Part shown: positions 1 to 10,795 of the stretch, piece after piece
How positions within the stretch are numbered: the first letter of the stretch is position 1
Layout: each line of letters begins with the position of its first letter
Source: Oidiodendron maius Zn
Taxonomy: Eukaryota > Ascomycota > Leotiomycetes > Myxotrichaceae
Direction: 5' to 3'
Assembly: GCA_000827325.1 (NCBI GenBank)
Contig: KN832881.1
Coordinates: forward strand, 270,616-334,615
DNA length: 64,000 bases
Notes under the pieces: model-generated
What the model saw: the letters and a program-made list of their open reading frames with translations, nothing else
What the model was told of the DNA's origin: nothing
Databases searched by the model: none
Program-made: the position numbers and the translations under genes

Positions 1-58
1 TGACTCCTATTTTACCAACGCCGTTATCAAACCTGCCCGCATTGGCTATGATTCAGAA

Positions 59-2295
59 TTAAAAATGACTTATACTTGGAGGCGCTTGTTCTCTCCTGAC
101 CTCTGGCGGAAATTCGCGAGGTTTGTCCACAAAGACGACACCTGGCACAATGGAGGCGTGTTGGATCCCATTAACTTTAGAGCTTTCTTCCATCTTGGGA
201 CGTGTCATGAGAGGTGAAAATGATGCCGGTCTGTTATCTTGAGGCATTGTGGTGGTTGACAGAGTGTGAGAGGTATTTGATACTGAAGTTCGAGGAGATA
301 ATTGACCAGAGGCTTGTGTGTTGAAGGCAGCTCCGTTTACAGCGGAGCTCGAAAATGTGCCTGAAGCAGGGTCAAGCTGATCTGAATGTCTGCGTGGTTG
401 TGCGGTCTGCGAAAATGGGCTGCTCGTCCTCGGCGCCTGCTGGGCCGAAGTCTGCCTTTGGAGTAGGTGCGCGTGTGATGGATGTTGCGGATTGGCCCAA
501 GGTGTTTGCTCAATAAACTGCTCTTCAGCCGGCTTGAAGCGTGATGTCGACCCTGCCATACGCAACGCAGCCAATTCTTGGAATGGCAGTCCGGCAGGCT
601 GCGCTGCATGAGGTTGCTTTGCTCGCTGATTTTGAGTCAGCCTCAGATTCAACAGCGTGATTGGAGAGGAAAGTAGCGACCACTTACTCCCATCTTCTGA
701 AGATCTTCCTCCAGTTCAGCATCCGTGGCGGGTGTCATTGGCGGTGCTGCGGGAAATCCGACGTATTTTGCAATGCCGGAGAGTATAGAGACCTCATTTC
801 CGTACGCAACCTGGTTCATAATCTGCTGTGATCTTCGAGTTGGAAACTTCAGGGTATAGTCCGGTACACTTCCAGCGTAGCTTCTCCGATCATGCTGTAT
901 CTCATACCACTGTTGCCCAAGTTGCTCCAGTTTCTTTTCTCTTATATCCCGGGCGTCCTGTTGATATTGCACTAGGATCTGGCTCCTCCTTGCTACTGCG
1001 TAATTCCCGAGGGCTTGTAGTTCGTACTCTCGCAGTTTTTCGCTAATTCGGAACCTCTCGTCTCGTCGCGCATCAATGCACTTCATCATCGCAAGATATT
1101 CGGGATGCGTAGGCTTGTCTTCTCGGAGCATTGCTTCTTCACGATTTAGTTGCTCGAGGCCTTCATCGTAAAGTCTATCACTGGTCAGCATTGCCCATGA
1201 TCTCTGCCTATATAAACTTACCGGTCTCTGAAAGTAGCGAATTGCCGCTCAATTGCTCCTAGCTGCTCTAAAGCAATTCGTTTCCGTTCTACTGCTACAA
1301 ATCAGTACCACAGTTCTCTAGCAAAAATTGAAGAGTAGCTTACGTTCTTCTTCGTTCTTCATTGCAGCTTCCGCCTCGTCACCATCATTCTCTACGATTT
1401 CATCGTCGCCATTGACAGCCGTTGTTTCCTCCAGCGGCGCTTCCTGCTCTTCGTCGTGGCTATTGACACCATTCTCAACAGGTTTCTTTTTCTTCCGTCC
1501 ACGCTTCTTTGGTGATACTGTTATCTCGGTGGTCTCTGGGGCCTCCTCAGCTACAGCGGGCTCCTCGACTTCATCAGGCACATCCTCTTCGTTTTCTCCG
1601 CCCTCTTCCCCAGATATGTTCCCACTTATTGGATTCGATGTGTCGCCTTCTTCATCGGGCTGCTCCTCATCCTCGACCGCGTAGTCATCGCCCGGGGTCA
1701 TGATGGACCCGGTCCGCTTTCGTAAGGGCTCTTCGATGTCGTTGTCCAGGCCACTGCCGGCCATAATGGAACGTTTACGCTTTCTAGTGTCGGCATCGAC
1801 CGCCGATAGGGTCCGCTTCCCTTCCCCCGAGGAATCTTCAAGCGACGTCGCCACGGTTATTGGCTCAGCAGTATCACCTTGAACAGAGCTTTTGTGGGAT
1901 TCGTGCAGGGAGATATCGTCGTCCGACAATACATCCTCCTCTTCATCATCGCCTTGGTCGTCTGCTAATATTTGATTATTGAGTTTGCTCGGGCTCCGTT
2001 CGTAGATTTGGCCGTCGTTGGCAGAGCTCAGCACAATATCTTTGTGTGTGCGAACCAGGTTAGGAGACTGTTCGAGTCTGTCTGTCTCAGCTTCAGAGTC
2101 GTTTTCTTCATCAGACTCATTGCTGCGATCGTCTGAGGCTTCTGTTTCCTCGTCCTGCGGGTTGTCACGATACTCAATCTCGCTCAAGCTGCTTGAGCCG
2201 TCGCCATCCACCTCGATCTCGCTCAGCTCGTCCAAGGATGCCTCTTGCGCCGCTTGCAGAATAGCGTCCGCCGCCTGCTCCATCTCATTGCCCAT
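59..2295 (-). CDS. dep1: Dep1/Sds3-family subunit of the Rpd3L histone deacetylase complex
   Basis: Proposed exons are 2295-1344, 1294-1222, 1174-688 and 625-59; joined they keep one frame and give about 692 residues. The first 317 residues are acidic and disordered (runs of D, E and S) with basic NLS-like patches such as SPKKRGRKKKK. Residues about 318-500 form the Sds3/Dep1 helical region: it begins ERKRIALEQLGAIERQF and continues through FRDRLYDEGLEQL and a long charged coiled coil. The tail after residue 505 is low-complexity. In yeast and fission yeast this family scaffolds the large Rpd3 deacetylase complex with Sin3, acting in nuclear gene repression. The gene is divergent from NOP12 with a 430-bp gap. 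The last exon junction (acceptor near 626) is the least certain part. Confidence 0.85.
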
Positions 2296-2725
2296 TTTCC
2301 GAGTGAGGTTGTCTAAGCCCAGTCTTGTGTGGGTACAGCGTGGTGTTCACATAACCTCGCGCCGTCGGTGTTTTCTTTTGGTTCCGCCCAGCGCAGATCT
2401 CCGCTGGCGAAGAAACCTTGGGGCGTCAATCGGTCGCGGAAGATGGTCGTCTCGTTGTGGTAGGTCTTCGCACATACAGTCGCTCGCCCAGAGGATTCGA
2501 GTAGCGTAGGTGAGAGTCTCTTGCAGCTGGTTGACTGGAGGGAGTGTGAGAGCGGAGCTGCTTTGGACTGGGTAGCCCCATGATCGCGCTTTCCGCCTTT
2601 GACGCTAAGATCGGATCACGAGTTTATCCGACTGTATCGATAAACCACTCGGCTGTGATTTTTTCTTGCCAGCTCTAAGAAATATCTAGGCTCGAATTTC
2701 ATTTTTCGTCACAGAGCACTCTACG
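2296..2725. promoter_or_regulatory. Shared promoter region between DEP1 and NOP12
   Basis: This 430-bp gap separates two divergently transcribed genes, so it must hold both core promoters unless the leaders are longer. I see no reading frame of note. No specific factor site is claimed. Confidence 0.5.
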
Positions 2726-4623
2726 ATGGCGAAGAGTAGCCACGGAGATGCAAAGGCTTCTGATGGGAAGTTAAATGGCGCTATGCATGCCAAAAGCTCA
2801 ATTCTTACGAAGGGCAAGGCTGTGGACCCAACTCTCGCCCTCTTATTTGCCTCGAGCGTATGATGCCTTTAGAACGTCGAGTTTCAAGCATAATACTAAT
2901 AGCTACTTATAGGCAGGACCAGTCCAAGCACCCCCCATAGCTCGTTACGAACAGCCACCCCGAATTAAGACTGCAATTTCTATATTAGGCGATGACTCAG
3001 TCTCCCTCAACGAAGATGAGGCACAGGAGGAGGATGAACTGAGCAGCGTTGACGGAGATATTGAAGGTGCAAATGTTGATGATCTGGCAAGCGAATCAGA
3101 TGTATCTGAAGAAGAGCCAAACTTAGACGAACTTATCGAGAACACCATAATTAAACCGGAACGGCATCGCAAGAGGAAAGCCGATAATGAGGACCTCGAA
3201 GACCGATACATGCAGCAGCTAGTGAAAGAAGGTGAGAAAGAAGAAAGAGAAAGACGAGCAGAACGTCGGATGAAACGCCAGAAGCTGGGTCAATCTGAGG
3301 AAGAAAATAGCCTCAGCATAGAACACCAAGAAGCTTCAGAGGATGAGAAGATGAGCGATGTAGAAGAAGTGGAGGAGAGCGAGTGGGTACCGCCATCGGA
3401 TGTGCCTCTGCATGAATCGCTAGCTCTTAGCAAAGACGTGACGGAGCTGGAAAAAGCATCTCGGACAGTCTTCCTTGCCAATGTGTCCACTCTCGCAATC
3501 TCCTCAAAGTCCGCCAAGAAGACTCTCCTGACACACTTGGCGTCTTTCTTCTCTGCCATACCTGAAGCATCTGAAGGAAAGTCAACCCACAAAGTCGAAT
3601 CTATCCGTTTCAGATCTACTGCTTACGCCGGCACATCACTCCCAAAGAAGGCGGCCTTCGTGAAGAAAGAACTTATGCCGGCAACAACGAAAAGTACAAA
3701 TGCGTATGCCGTTTATTCTAACGCGTTCGCAGCCAGAGAAGCAGTTAAGCGATTAAATGGCACAGTAATACTTGACCGCCATCTCCGTGTCGATGGTGTA
3801 GCCCATCCTGCAAAGATAGATCATCGGCGATGTGTATTTGTGGGCAATCTTGGCTTCGTAGATGATGAGAGTATGCTCCCTCAAGGCGATGAGAATGAAC
3901 GCAAGCGCTCTAAAGTACCTTCCGACGTGGAAGAAGGCCTATGGCGACAGTTTGGGAAAGCAGGAACGATAGAGAGCGTTCGTGTGGTACGGGATGAGAA
4001 AACAAGAGTTGGGAAGGGCTTTGCCTACGTGCAATTTGAAGTTTGTCCCCATTACTTTTGTTATTGTTGGCCATACTAACAGGATTAACTAGGATGCAAA
4101 CTCGGTTGAAGCAGCGCTTCTGTTCAACGAGAAGAAATTCCCGCCGATGCTTCCTCGCATCCTTCGCGTTGTACGCGCAAAGGCGGTTCGCAAGACTGTG
4201 CTCGCCTCGCAAGCCTCACGGTCTAGCCTCAAAATTAATGACCCCGGTAGCAAAGATCGCATTTACAACCCGAAAGTTTCGTCTCAGATTTCCTCGCTTC
4301 AAGGCCGAGCCGGAAAGCTCCTGGGTAGAGCAGGAGCTGCGCAATTCAAGAAGAGGGAAGGCAGTGGTGCTAATACGATCACGCTGGGAGAAAGAGGGCA
4401 AGGAGAGAAGTCTAGGCTTGGGACTCGAAGTAAGATAGAAGGCATTGCCAACTCTCCGGAGACCTTCGTATTCGAAGGATTTAGGGCATCGGCAAAGGCG
4501 GGCAAGCCTCGTGACTTGAAAATGCGCCGTGCAGTTGGTAGCAAGAAAACGAAACCAAAAACGAGGAGTAGCAGAAGGGGAAGCGAGTGGAAGAAGTCTG
4601 GTGGAAGAAAGTCTGGAAACTAG
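2726..4623 (+). CDS. nop12: Nucleolar RNA-binding protein Nop12 (two RRMs)
   Basis: Exons 2726-2857, 2913-4040 and 4093-4623 join in frame to about 596 residues; the first intron carries a CTAAT branch-like site before TATAG. The N-terminal third is acidic, with a basic [12 protein letters not shown] stretch. Two RNA-recognition motifs follow. RRM1 (about 228-345) starts RTVFLANVS and RRM2 (about 353-460) has CVFVGNL as RNP2 and [10 protein letters not shown] as RNP1. The C-terminus is very basic ([18 protein letters not shown]), typical of ribosome-assembly factors. Yeast Nop12 acts in the nucleolus on pre-25S rRNA. Divergent from DEP1. The start was chosen as the first ATG giving a conserved short first exon. 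Confidence 0.9.
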
Positions 4624-5001
4624 AGGTAGACGTTAACGGTCGATGTAGCATGCTGATATCTTTGTCAGCTTTAGGTATTAGTCCTAGAAGTGCAACATGG
4701 AAGGTTTTCAGCCTTGCAAGGCGGCCAAGCCCTATGTGCATCTACTTTCACTTTCTTTCAATGCTATTTGGTTTAAAGTGCCATAATCAATGTTCGGTGT
4801 TATTCACCGATTTGTAAAGAAAGTACGACGGTAAAGCCCCACTAAGCTCAGCGAAATGCACAAGGCTGACAAAAGAATCACAGCCTCGCAGAAGCGGTGG
4901 CTGTTTCTGCCGTTATCTAGATTTTGCTGTCCTCACGTGCCGGCTACGTGCCGGCTCCTCAATCCTCACTCCGAATCAGCCCAGCATATCTATTCCACAT
5001 G
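4624..5001. other. Intergenic, NOP12 3' end to HPM1 start
   Basis: About 380 bp between two genes on the same strand. It contains the NOP12 3' flank and the HPM1 promoter. An in-frame upstream ATG at 4924 would lengthen HPM1 by 26 codons. No other feature seen. Confidence 0.4.
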
Positions 5002-6145
5002 ATGACCGGATTCAGCTTCTCCTTCTCCGGTGATGACATAGAAGAGAATTCTCTTGATGAACCTGAGCCTCAAATATCACCACCTCCAAACCATGCCGCA
5101 GAGACAGGTACTCTTAAACGAGCTTCGAGCTCTGCGTTTCCAATTGTTGGCCAACCTTTGCTTCCCCCTCAAAACCATGATCTAGATTCGATGATAGAAA
5201 TTCTTCCTTCGAAAATTGCCTATAGGACATTAGTTATCAAACTAGATGATGGAAAACAAATCTCTATTCCGAGGAGAGAACTTTGGGATGTGAGAGTCCA
5301 ACTTATGGAAGAGGATGATGATGAGGGGCTAGGGAACTTAGGTAAAGACGATGTGAGAACGGGGGTTTACGAAGGTGGATTTAAGAGTTGGGAGAGTTCT
5401 GTCGATGTAGTCAAGGTGCTGGATAAGAGGAGAGGCAAAATGATAGGCCGTGCCATCGGCACTTTAGAAGTACGTTTGAGTATAGGTTTACATCAACAGC
5501 CTAGTGTATCCTTAAGCAGAAGCTGACTTGTACCAGCTGGGATGTGGAACGGCCTTGCCGTCTCTCGCCATGTTTCAATGGTTTCTGCAAAACGCGGATG
5601 AAAATCCTGGAGAGCAAGCTAGTGCGTTGGATCTAAGTCTTGCAGACTATAATCCGGCGGTCTTACAGCTTGTTACACTGCCAAATCTAATCCTATCCTG
5701 GGCTCAGATTGCCAGAAGAGATTCATGGGAAGCAGATGGAGAGCTCGATCTGGATGCCGCGGTAATCCAGGAATTCCTCACGTCCTTAAGATCACGTGGC
5801 GTGAAGTTGTTCTTCTTTTCTGGAGCATGGAGTCCAGAACTTGTCAATCTGATAACTATTACGATGGGATCTGGTCCGGCCCACCTGACAATTCTTGGAG
5901 CCGAGACTATTTATTCACCTGCTGCGCTGAGGTCTTTTACTGATACCCTCGCGTCCCTTTTGAAGGCGATGCCAGAAGGTGAGAAGACCTCGTTAATCGC
6001 AGCGAAGAAGGTATATTTTGGTGTTGGTGGGACCATGGAAGATTTTTGCGATGCTATGAGAGAGAGGTCTCATGAAGTGATCCAGATACGGGAAGAATCA
6101 GACGGTGTCAGAAGGGCCGTTGTCGAAGTGAAGCCAAAGTCATGA
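5002..6145 (+). CDS. hpm1: Protein-histidine N-methyltransferase (Hpm1/METTL18 family)
   Basis: Exons 5002-5469 and 5537-6145 (67-bp intron, GTACGT...CCAG) join to about 358 residues. The start at MTGFSFSFSGDDI was preferred over an in-frame ATG at 4924 because METTL18 relatives begin with a similar FSF.FSGDDI segment; the ATG directly before it (4999) is equally possible. The intron falls between GTLE and LGCGTALPSL, the glycine-rich SAM-binding motif I of the seven-beta-strand methyltransferase fold, followed by the LADYNP segment. Yeast Hpm1 methylates a histidine of ribosomal protein uL3; human METTL18 does the same. By homology it acts in the cytosol or nucleus on uL3. No catalytic motif appears missing. 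Confidence 0.85.
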
Positions 6146-6416
6146 TCTGCGAATATAAGCTCTCGAGAATATGACGCGTGTTCACGACAAGTGATGGCAT
6201 TCCAAGCTGCTTAACGAAAGCTCTGCCTGACAGCCCAAAACAAAGCGGGCTTGTCATCATCGATTTTAACTAATGTTAAATGAAGTCGATGCTCGATGGA
6301 AGCACAGCCAACGGCAGGATGCGGCTATGGTGAAGACCAGTGTACCTTCTACAAAGGAGGTCACAAAAGATAGAACGCTTAGCAAAGATGAATATTTATA
6401 ACTTGCTTAAGCTACT

Positions 6417-7664
6417 TTACAATTCGATATGCGAAATAGGCTGTTCTACCTTCGCTCTCTTGTTTTTTAGAGTTTTCAAGAAATCTTTTGCCCAAGATGC
6501 TGCAGGAGAAGACTTTAAAAACCCCTCTACGTGATACTCCCAGCACCCATCTTCCAGCATCCGGTCCTTGGATTCACAAATCTTGCTCTGAGAAACGGGT
6601 TTCTTTGGCCAGAGTCCCAGCTCGGCGCCCATATTCTCATCCAGGAAGTTATCCATAACGAGTTGAGCAACTTTTATCCTTACGGCATCCCACTGTTCCC
6701 CATCCTTCACCCACATCGCTAGTAATAAGTCCATGACCCCCTCTTGCATGAAATTATCTCGGATCCCGGGTTCTTTCATCAGACTACTCATAAGTGTTAC
6801 TTTTGCTCTCAAGGCGAGAGGCTCTTTTTCGCTTTCCAAACGATGCCTCAGAATTCCCACGAAGGATTTTGGTCCGATGGCCATATCGTCCCCTGCGCCT
6901 GAGCCACATGAAGGAAACGTAACTAATTTGCCCATCTTGGTCACTTCTTCCAGTGCCGTGGGATTGTTTTGAATCGCTGATGCCAAAATCGACGCAGCTT
7001 TGTGGTCTCTTATATTCTCCGTGGCAGGAAACTTCTCGCTTCCAGATCCTAAGGCCAAACAGAGGAGTTTCTCCACAGTTAGCCGGTCCCTGGCTATTTC
7101 CACGCCATAGTAGATATCATGAGCTAGTTCTGACAAGTCGTCCAGCGAGTTATCAAAGTTCTGCCCATCCGTATTTATGGTAACCTTCGCGGCGTTGAAT
7201 GTTACTGCATCCCCACTATTTGGTGGTGGTGGCTGTATCTTTCCCGCTGCATCATATGGTGGAGCATTCGGTGGGATAGAGGGTTGTATAGGCTCTTGAT
7301 TCTCTAGTTCGGGTTGATCGACTATCACCATCGCTTGTTCAACAGGAACACCTTCCAAAGATAAATTATCTTCGCCATCCATGGGTATGTTCAGCCGCGC
7401 TTCCTTTTCTCCCGTGTAAATATTTAACCGTATATGAAGCCCTGGGGGTAAATCTTGTCCTTCCTTTATTAACTGAAACTCCTCAGTCGGGTGGAAAATC
7501 CGTGGGTAACAATCTCCGGCGTACTCGGTAGGGCAGATAAGTTCAGTATCTGCTGACGGAGAGGCTAAAGAATCTGGTGGTATTGAGCTTGCTCCAACAA
7601 TAACTAATAGGCATAGACGTATGAGACCAAATAGCCCCCCCGGCTGTATATGTGTCATCCTCAT
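6417..7664 (-). CDS. sil1: ER nucleotide exchange factor Sil1
   Basis: Single-exon gene of 415 residues. The N-terminus has a hydrophobic signal-peptide core (LFGLIRLCLLVIVGASS, about residues 11-27) and the C-terminus is HIEL, a variant of the HDEL/KDEL ER retrieval signal. The first half holds the CYPRIFHPTEEFQLIKEGQ segment seen in fungal Sil1, and the rest is an armadillo-like helical domain (KLLCLALGSGSEK, ALRAKVTLMSSLM). Sil1 releases ADP from the Hsp70 Kar2/BiP in the ER lumen and so supports protein import and folding. Length is close to yeast Sil1 (421). It converges on HPM1 with a 271-bp gap. Confidence 0.85.
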   Translation of the reverse strand: MRMTHIQPGGLFGLIRLCLLVIVGASSIPPDSLASPSADTELICPTEYAGDCYPRIFHPTEEFQLIKEGQDLPPGLHIRLNIYTGEKEARLNIPMDGEDNLSLEGVPVEQAMVIVDQPELENQEPIQPSIPPNAPPYDAAGKIQPPPPNSGDAVTFNAAKVTINTDGQNFDNSLDDLSELAHDIYYGVEIARDRLTVEKLLCLALGSGSEKFPATENIRDHKAASILASAIQNNPTALEEVTKMGKLVTFPSCGSGAGDDMAIGPKSFVGILRHRLESEKEPLALRAKVTLMSSLMKEPGIRDNFMQEGVMDLLLAMWVKDGEQWDAVRIKVAQLVMDNFLDENMGAELGLWPKKPVSQSKICESKDRMLEDGCWEYHVEGFLKSSPAASWAKDFLKTLKNKRAKVEQPISHIEL

Positions 7665-7893
7665 GGTATCTCAAATCGGTCGTCGCGGTGAGTGTTTAAT
7701 CCGGAGTGTTATTATGGAAGAGGAAAATTCGGAGGTGGATACACCACGGTTTATCTTCCGAATATATGTCTCCTGTTGATGCCTATCTGTCCTGCAAGGT
7801 GGCAACTGTGGAGGACACTTTTGATTTTGATAGCGGAGCAATCTTGAAAGCTCCGTGGTCAATCTCGACAGTCTATACGCTGTCCCCGGCTTT

Positions 7894-8316
7894 TCAGGTT
7901 TCCACAATAGAGAGAATACGTCCGACTTTCCGTTTCAGCCTTCGAAGTGTCCTCCTGTGCCTCTCCGCCTCCTCAACCTGTACCACGGCTGTGGTAAACG
8001 CAATCAAGTCAAGCGGTTTCGATTCGCCCCGCTCTTGTCTCTTCTTCTCCGCCTCCCAATCTGCAAAAAGCTGTGGACACGTGTCGGGACTTATGTGTAA
8101 TTCCCAACTCGATCGTATCACTGGGCAGTCCTGCCACTTCACCAGATACCACCAAGTTCCGTTCTTCGAGTGCAGCTCGGCAATTATCTTCTCGGGCGGA
8201 TGCTCTTGGCCATCATCCGATTCATTAGATGCGATGGATTCAGCGTCATCTGAGATTCCGTCGTCGTCTATTTCTGGAAAATGGGCGGGAGCTTGTTGCG
8301 TAATAGTTGTTGCCAT
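7894..8316 (-). CDS. Small chromodomain protein
   Basis: An intron-less frame of 140 residues starting MATTITQQAP; an in-frame ATG 14 codons upstream is possible. After an acidic leader (DDDGISDDAESIASNESDDG), residues about 43-95 form a chromodomain: EKIIAELHSKNGTWWYLVKW, then SSWELHISPDTCPQLFADWE. The two aromatic positions in YLVKW and the later W (SSW) match the methyl-lysine cage pattern; the first aromatic near EKIIAE is absent. The C-terminus is basic (RHRRTLRRLKRKVGR), as in a family of short fungal chromodomain proteins of unknown role. No chromo-shadow domain is present, so it is not a standard HP1. Function unknown beyond likely chromatin binding. Confidence 0.7.
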   Translation of the reverse strand: MATTITQQAPAHFPEIDDDGISDDAESIASNESDDGQEHPPEKIIAELHSKNGTWWYLVKWQDCPVIRSSWELHISPDTCPQLFADWEAEKKRQERGESKPLDLIAFTTAVVQVEEAERHRRTLRRLKRKVGRILSIVET

Positions 8317-8683
8317 TTCGAAAGGACAAGTGGCAAGTCGTCGCCGTTGGAGAAGCACGATTCGAAAACGAACTAGGATGCCCTAAATAAAATCGGGTTG
8401 CTTACCGGACTTGGATCCTGGATTTTACAAAGTTGGAAAACGATTTACTTGTTTTCAAAGCCAACAGCTCTCTGTAATTGGACCTGGAGCCTGTCATTTA
8501 CCTAGCTGCTTCTCAATATCAGACCAGCTCGTCATTCTGGGAGTCACGTTCCTCGACATGCTGACTAAGATTTTTGCTTCAAGCAGTACCCAATAGCGAA
8601 AGAGTATCACTCTACCGACTTCAACCTTGAAGCTTCAACTTCACCGGCTGCTCATTTGTGACAGCCAATTGATCTACAACAAC
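8317..8683. promoter_or_regulatory. Divergent intergenic region, chromodomain gene and NUO-17.8
   Basis: About 367 bp between divergently transcribed genes, presumably holding both promoters. No supportable frame or repeat seen. Confidence 0.4.
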
Positions 8684-9287
8684 ATGTACGCAGTCCGGCG
8701 CCGTCTCGCGTCCGCCGCTGGCAGAGCGAGCGTGCGTCGATTCGCGAGCACAGAGCATAGCGGGCACTCCGCACCTAAAGACGAATCGCTCGGAGTCAGT
8801 CTTTACTTCTTTGCCTGGAACACAGTCTGATCTCGTACTGATATGCAACCTAGACGGCCTTCTACTTGACTGTTGGAGTGATCCCCTTGTCATATATTGT
8901 CTACTTTCTATCAACTCCCGGCGCAGATGGCAAGCCATCTAGCCTCTCGAAGGCCCTTAACAAATACTCGGACTACAAGGAGCACTGGTCAACACGGAAC
9001 TCGACTCACACAGCTATGGTTGAGCAAGCAGCATTTGATAGGAATCTCTTCCAGAGTGATAAGGGGAGCCCTCATGTCAATTTGAGATTTCCAGAGTACG
9101 TCTCCTAGTGGGTCCGTCTTATAGACGATTTTCTAATGTGCTTAGGATCTTCAACACTGGAAGCCCATATAATGTATCGGCAGGCCAGGGACCAAGGAAC
9201 ATGGATGCCGTGGTGGCGCATTATGAGAAGTTGAATGCTGAAGCGGAAGAGAAGAAGGTGAAATCTCTGGCGGAGAAGAAGAGCTAG
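8684..9287 (+). CDS. nuo17.8: Mitochondrial complex I 17.8 kDa subunit (NUO-17.8 type)
   Basis: Exons 8684-8794, 8854-9095 and 9146-9287 join in frame to 164 residues. The N-terminus (MYAVRRRLASAAGRASVRRF) is an Arg/Ala-rich mitochondrial targeting sequence. A single membrane segment follows (AFYLTVGVIPLSYIVYFLS, about 39-57). The rest is the soluble segment with YSDYKEHWSTRNSTHT and the closing FNTGSPYNVSAGQGPRN block typical of the Neurospora 17.8 kDa accessory subunit of NADH:ubiquinone oxidoreductase. It is an accessory protein of the inner-membrane respiratory complex. The first donor is GTCAGT, which is not the commonest form, so the first junction is slightly less sure. Confidence 0.85.
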
Positions 9288-9820
9288 ACTTGTAAATACC
9301 AACATATAAACTCTGTTTCATAGATTCCTTCTTACATGAGGTATTCTCTGGTTGATGTTCATCTGCGTCAGCATCCTTTGCGCCTTGCATGAACCTTTTT
9401 CTGTTTGCCAATATATCTAGTGGCTATTGGTACATGAACCTTGTGCGGGCAGGAGAAAGAAACTGCTGGTGGCGTACCCTCTATACTTGCTTGGAGCTTA
9501 TGCTTCAAGATGGGCCAGACTTGAACTGAATGTCTTCATGATATTTTACTTCTGTAGAATCTGTGTCCCAAGTAATGGATATCCTAAATAGTCAATTGGC
9601 GTTAGACAGCTATTTTAGGGATTGATATCTAAACGGCTCTTGTCCTATCATGTTTATAATCCAATGATAAACGCTTATAAGACGACTGCCACAGCCGTCA
9701 AAGAAAGACGCCTTCAATGCTCCTATCCCTGACTCCGAAACCGCTAAATGAATAGACTCTATGGCTCTAGCGTCAAGATGTGATATCCCGTATTCGATAT
9801 CGTAGGCATGTTCTGCGCAC
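9288..9820. other. Intergenic between convergent NUO-17.8 and SPT2
   Basis: 533 bp between two 3' ends. I see no coding signal; both 3' UTRs should lie here. Confidence 0.4.
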
Positions 9821-10795
9821 TCAGTAGCTCATAGGCTTCGCCTTCTTTGCCATAGCAATCAATCTTCTCTTCTTCTCCTCTTTCTCGCGCTTCAATCTAT
9901 TCTCCTCGGCCAATGCTTCGGCGTCCTCCCTTCTTGCAATTCTCTCAGCCATCGCCTCTTCCTCGTCCACTTCAAATGCCGCAGCTTCCATATCAGATGA
10001 TACATCGGACTGGTAATCCAACTCCTCCTCTTCTTCCTCCTCTTCCTCCTCTTCTGCCTCATCATCATCGTCATCATATCTTGAGCCTCTATGCCCTGAA
10101 CCCTCTCTACCATATCTATCTGTGTACCGTGATGACGTGCCGGTACTAGTTCTTGGTCGTACAGAGGCTCCCGGCTTCGGGCGAGCAGTTCCGGCATAGC
10201 CCGTTGTAGCCAACGCAGCTTTCTTGACTTTCTTGTCCGGCACAGATTCTGCGGCTTTGAAACGTTTCTTTGATGCAGCCTTCCCTTCTTGTAGAGAGAT
10301 CTGTCCAGACTTTTGAAATTTGCTATTCGGAGCCATGCCTTTTTGAATTTTGACTGCTCTCTGAGCCCTCATCTCTTCTCTCTCGCGTCTGCTAGGTATC
10401 TTCTCGATTTTCTTGTGTTGGATCTTCCCAACCTGGCCTAAAACCTTTTGTGCTGCCTGGCCCCGGGCCATGATCTCTGCATAAGAGCCTTTCTTCGGGG
10501 GTGCCTTTGGAACGTCGTTCGAGGAAGGCGGAGTGGGTTGTCCGTTATTAAACGCGGTAGCAGGTCCGCGACTGCTTCCATTTGCAGGTTTCGTCTTCAG
10601 AAATTCTGCTGATGGCTTTCGTGGGTCAACGGAAGACTTCGAAGAGCTGGCTGGCTGCTCAGTGGATGCTTTCGCCTTATCCAGAGGCCTCCGGACACCC
10701 TCGTCCGACCTGGGTTTCGGGAACTGAGGAAAGCTGCTCATCGTAGGACTTGGCTCCCCAGTGATCTGGGCGAGGAGATCACTGATCTTAGCCAT
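9821..10795 (-). CDS. spt2: Spt2 chromatin protein (histone H3-H4 chaperone)
   Basis: A single exon of 324 residues. The N-terminus MAKISDLLAQITG opens a Ser/Pro-rich disordered region. The middle is strongly basic (KKIEKIPSRREREEMRAQRA, KKRFKAAESVPDKKVKKA). The C-terminal third is the SPT2 domain: an acidic run (about residues 234-262, mostly D and E), then LDYQSDVSSDMEAAAFEVDE and a basic helix ending RLIAMAKKAKPMSY. Yeast Spt2 binds DNA and the H3-H4 tetramer and preserves nucleosomes behind elongating RNA polymerase II. The pattern acidic run, YxSDxSSDMEA, basic helix is diagnostic. Divergent from the ribosomal P2 gene. Confidence 0.88.
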   Translation of the reverse strand: MAKISDLLAQITGEPSPTMSSFPQFPKPRSDEGVRRPLDKAKASTEQPASSSKSSVDPRKPSAEFLKTKPANGSSRGPATAFNNGQPTPPSSNDVPKAPPKKGSYAEIMARGQAAQKVLGQVGKIQHKKIEKIPSRREREEMRAQRAVKIQKGMAPNSKFQKSGQISLQEGKAASKKRFKAAESVPDKKVKKAALATTGYAGTARPKPGASVRPRTSTGTSSRYTDRYGREGSGHRGSRYDDDDDEAEEEEEEEEEEELDYQSDVSSDMEAAAFEVDEEEAMAERIARREDAEALAEENRLKREKEEKKRRLIAMAKKAKPMSY

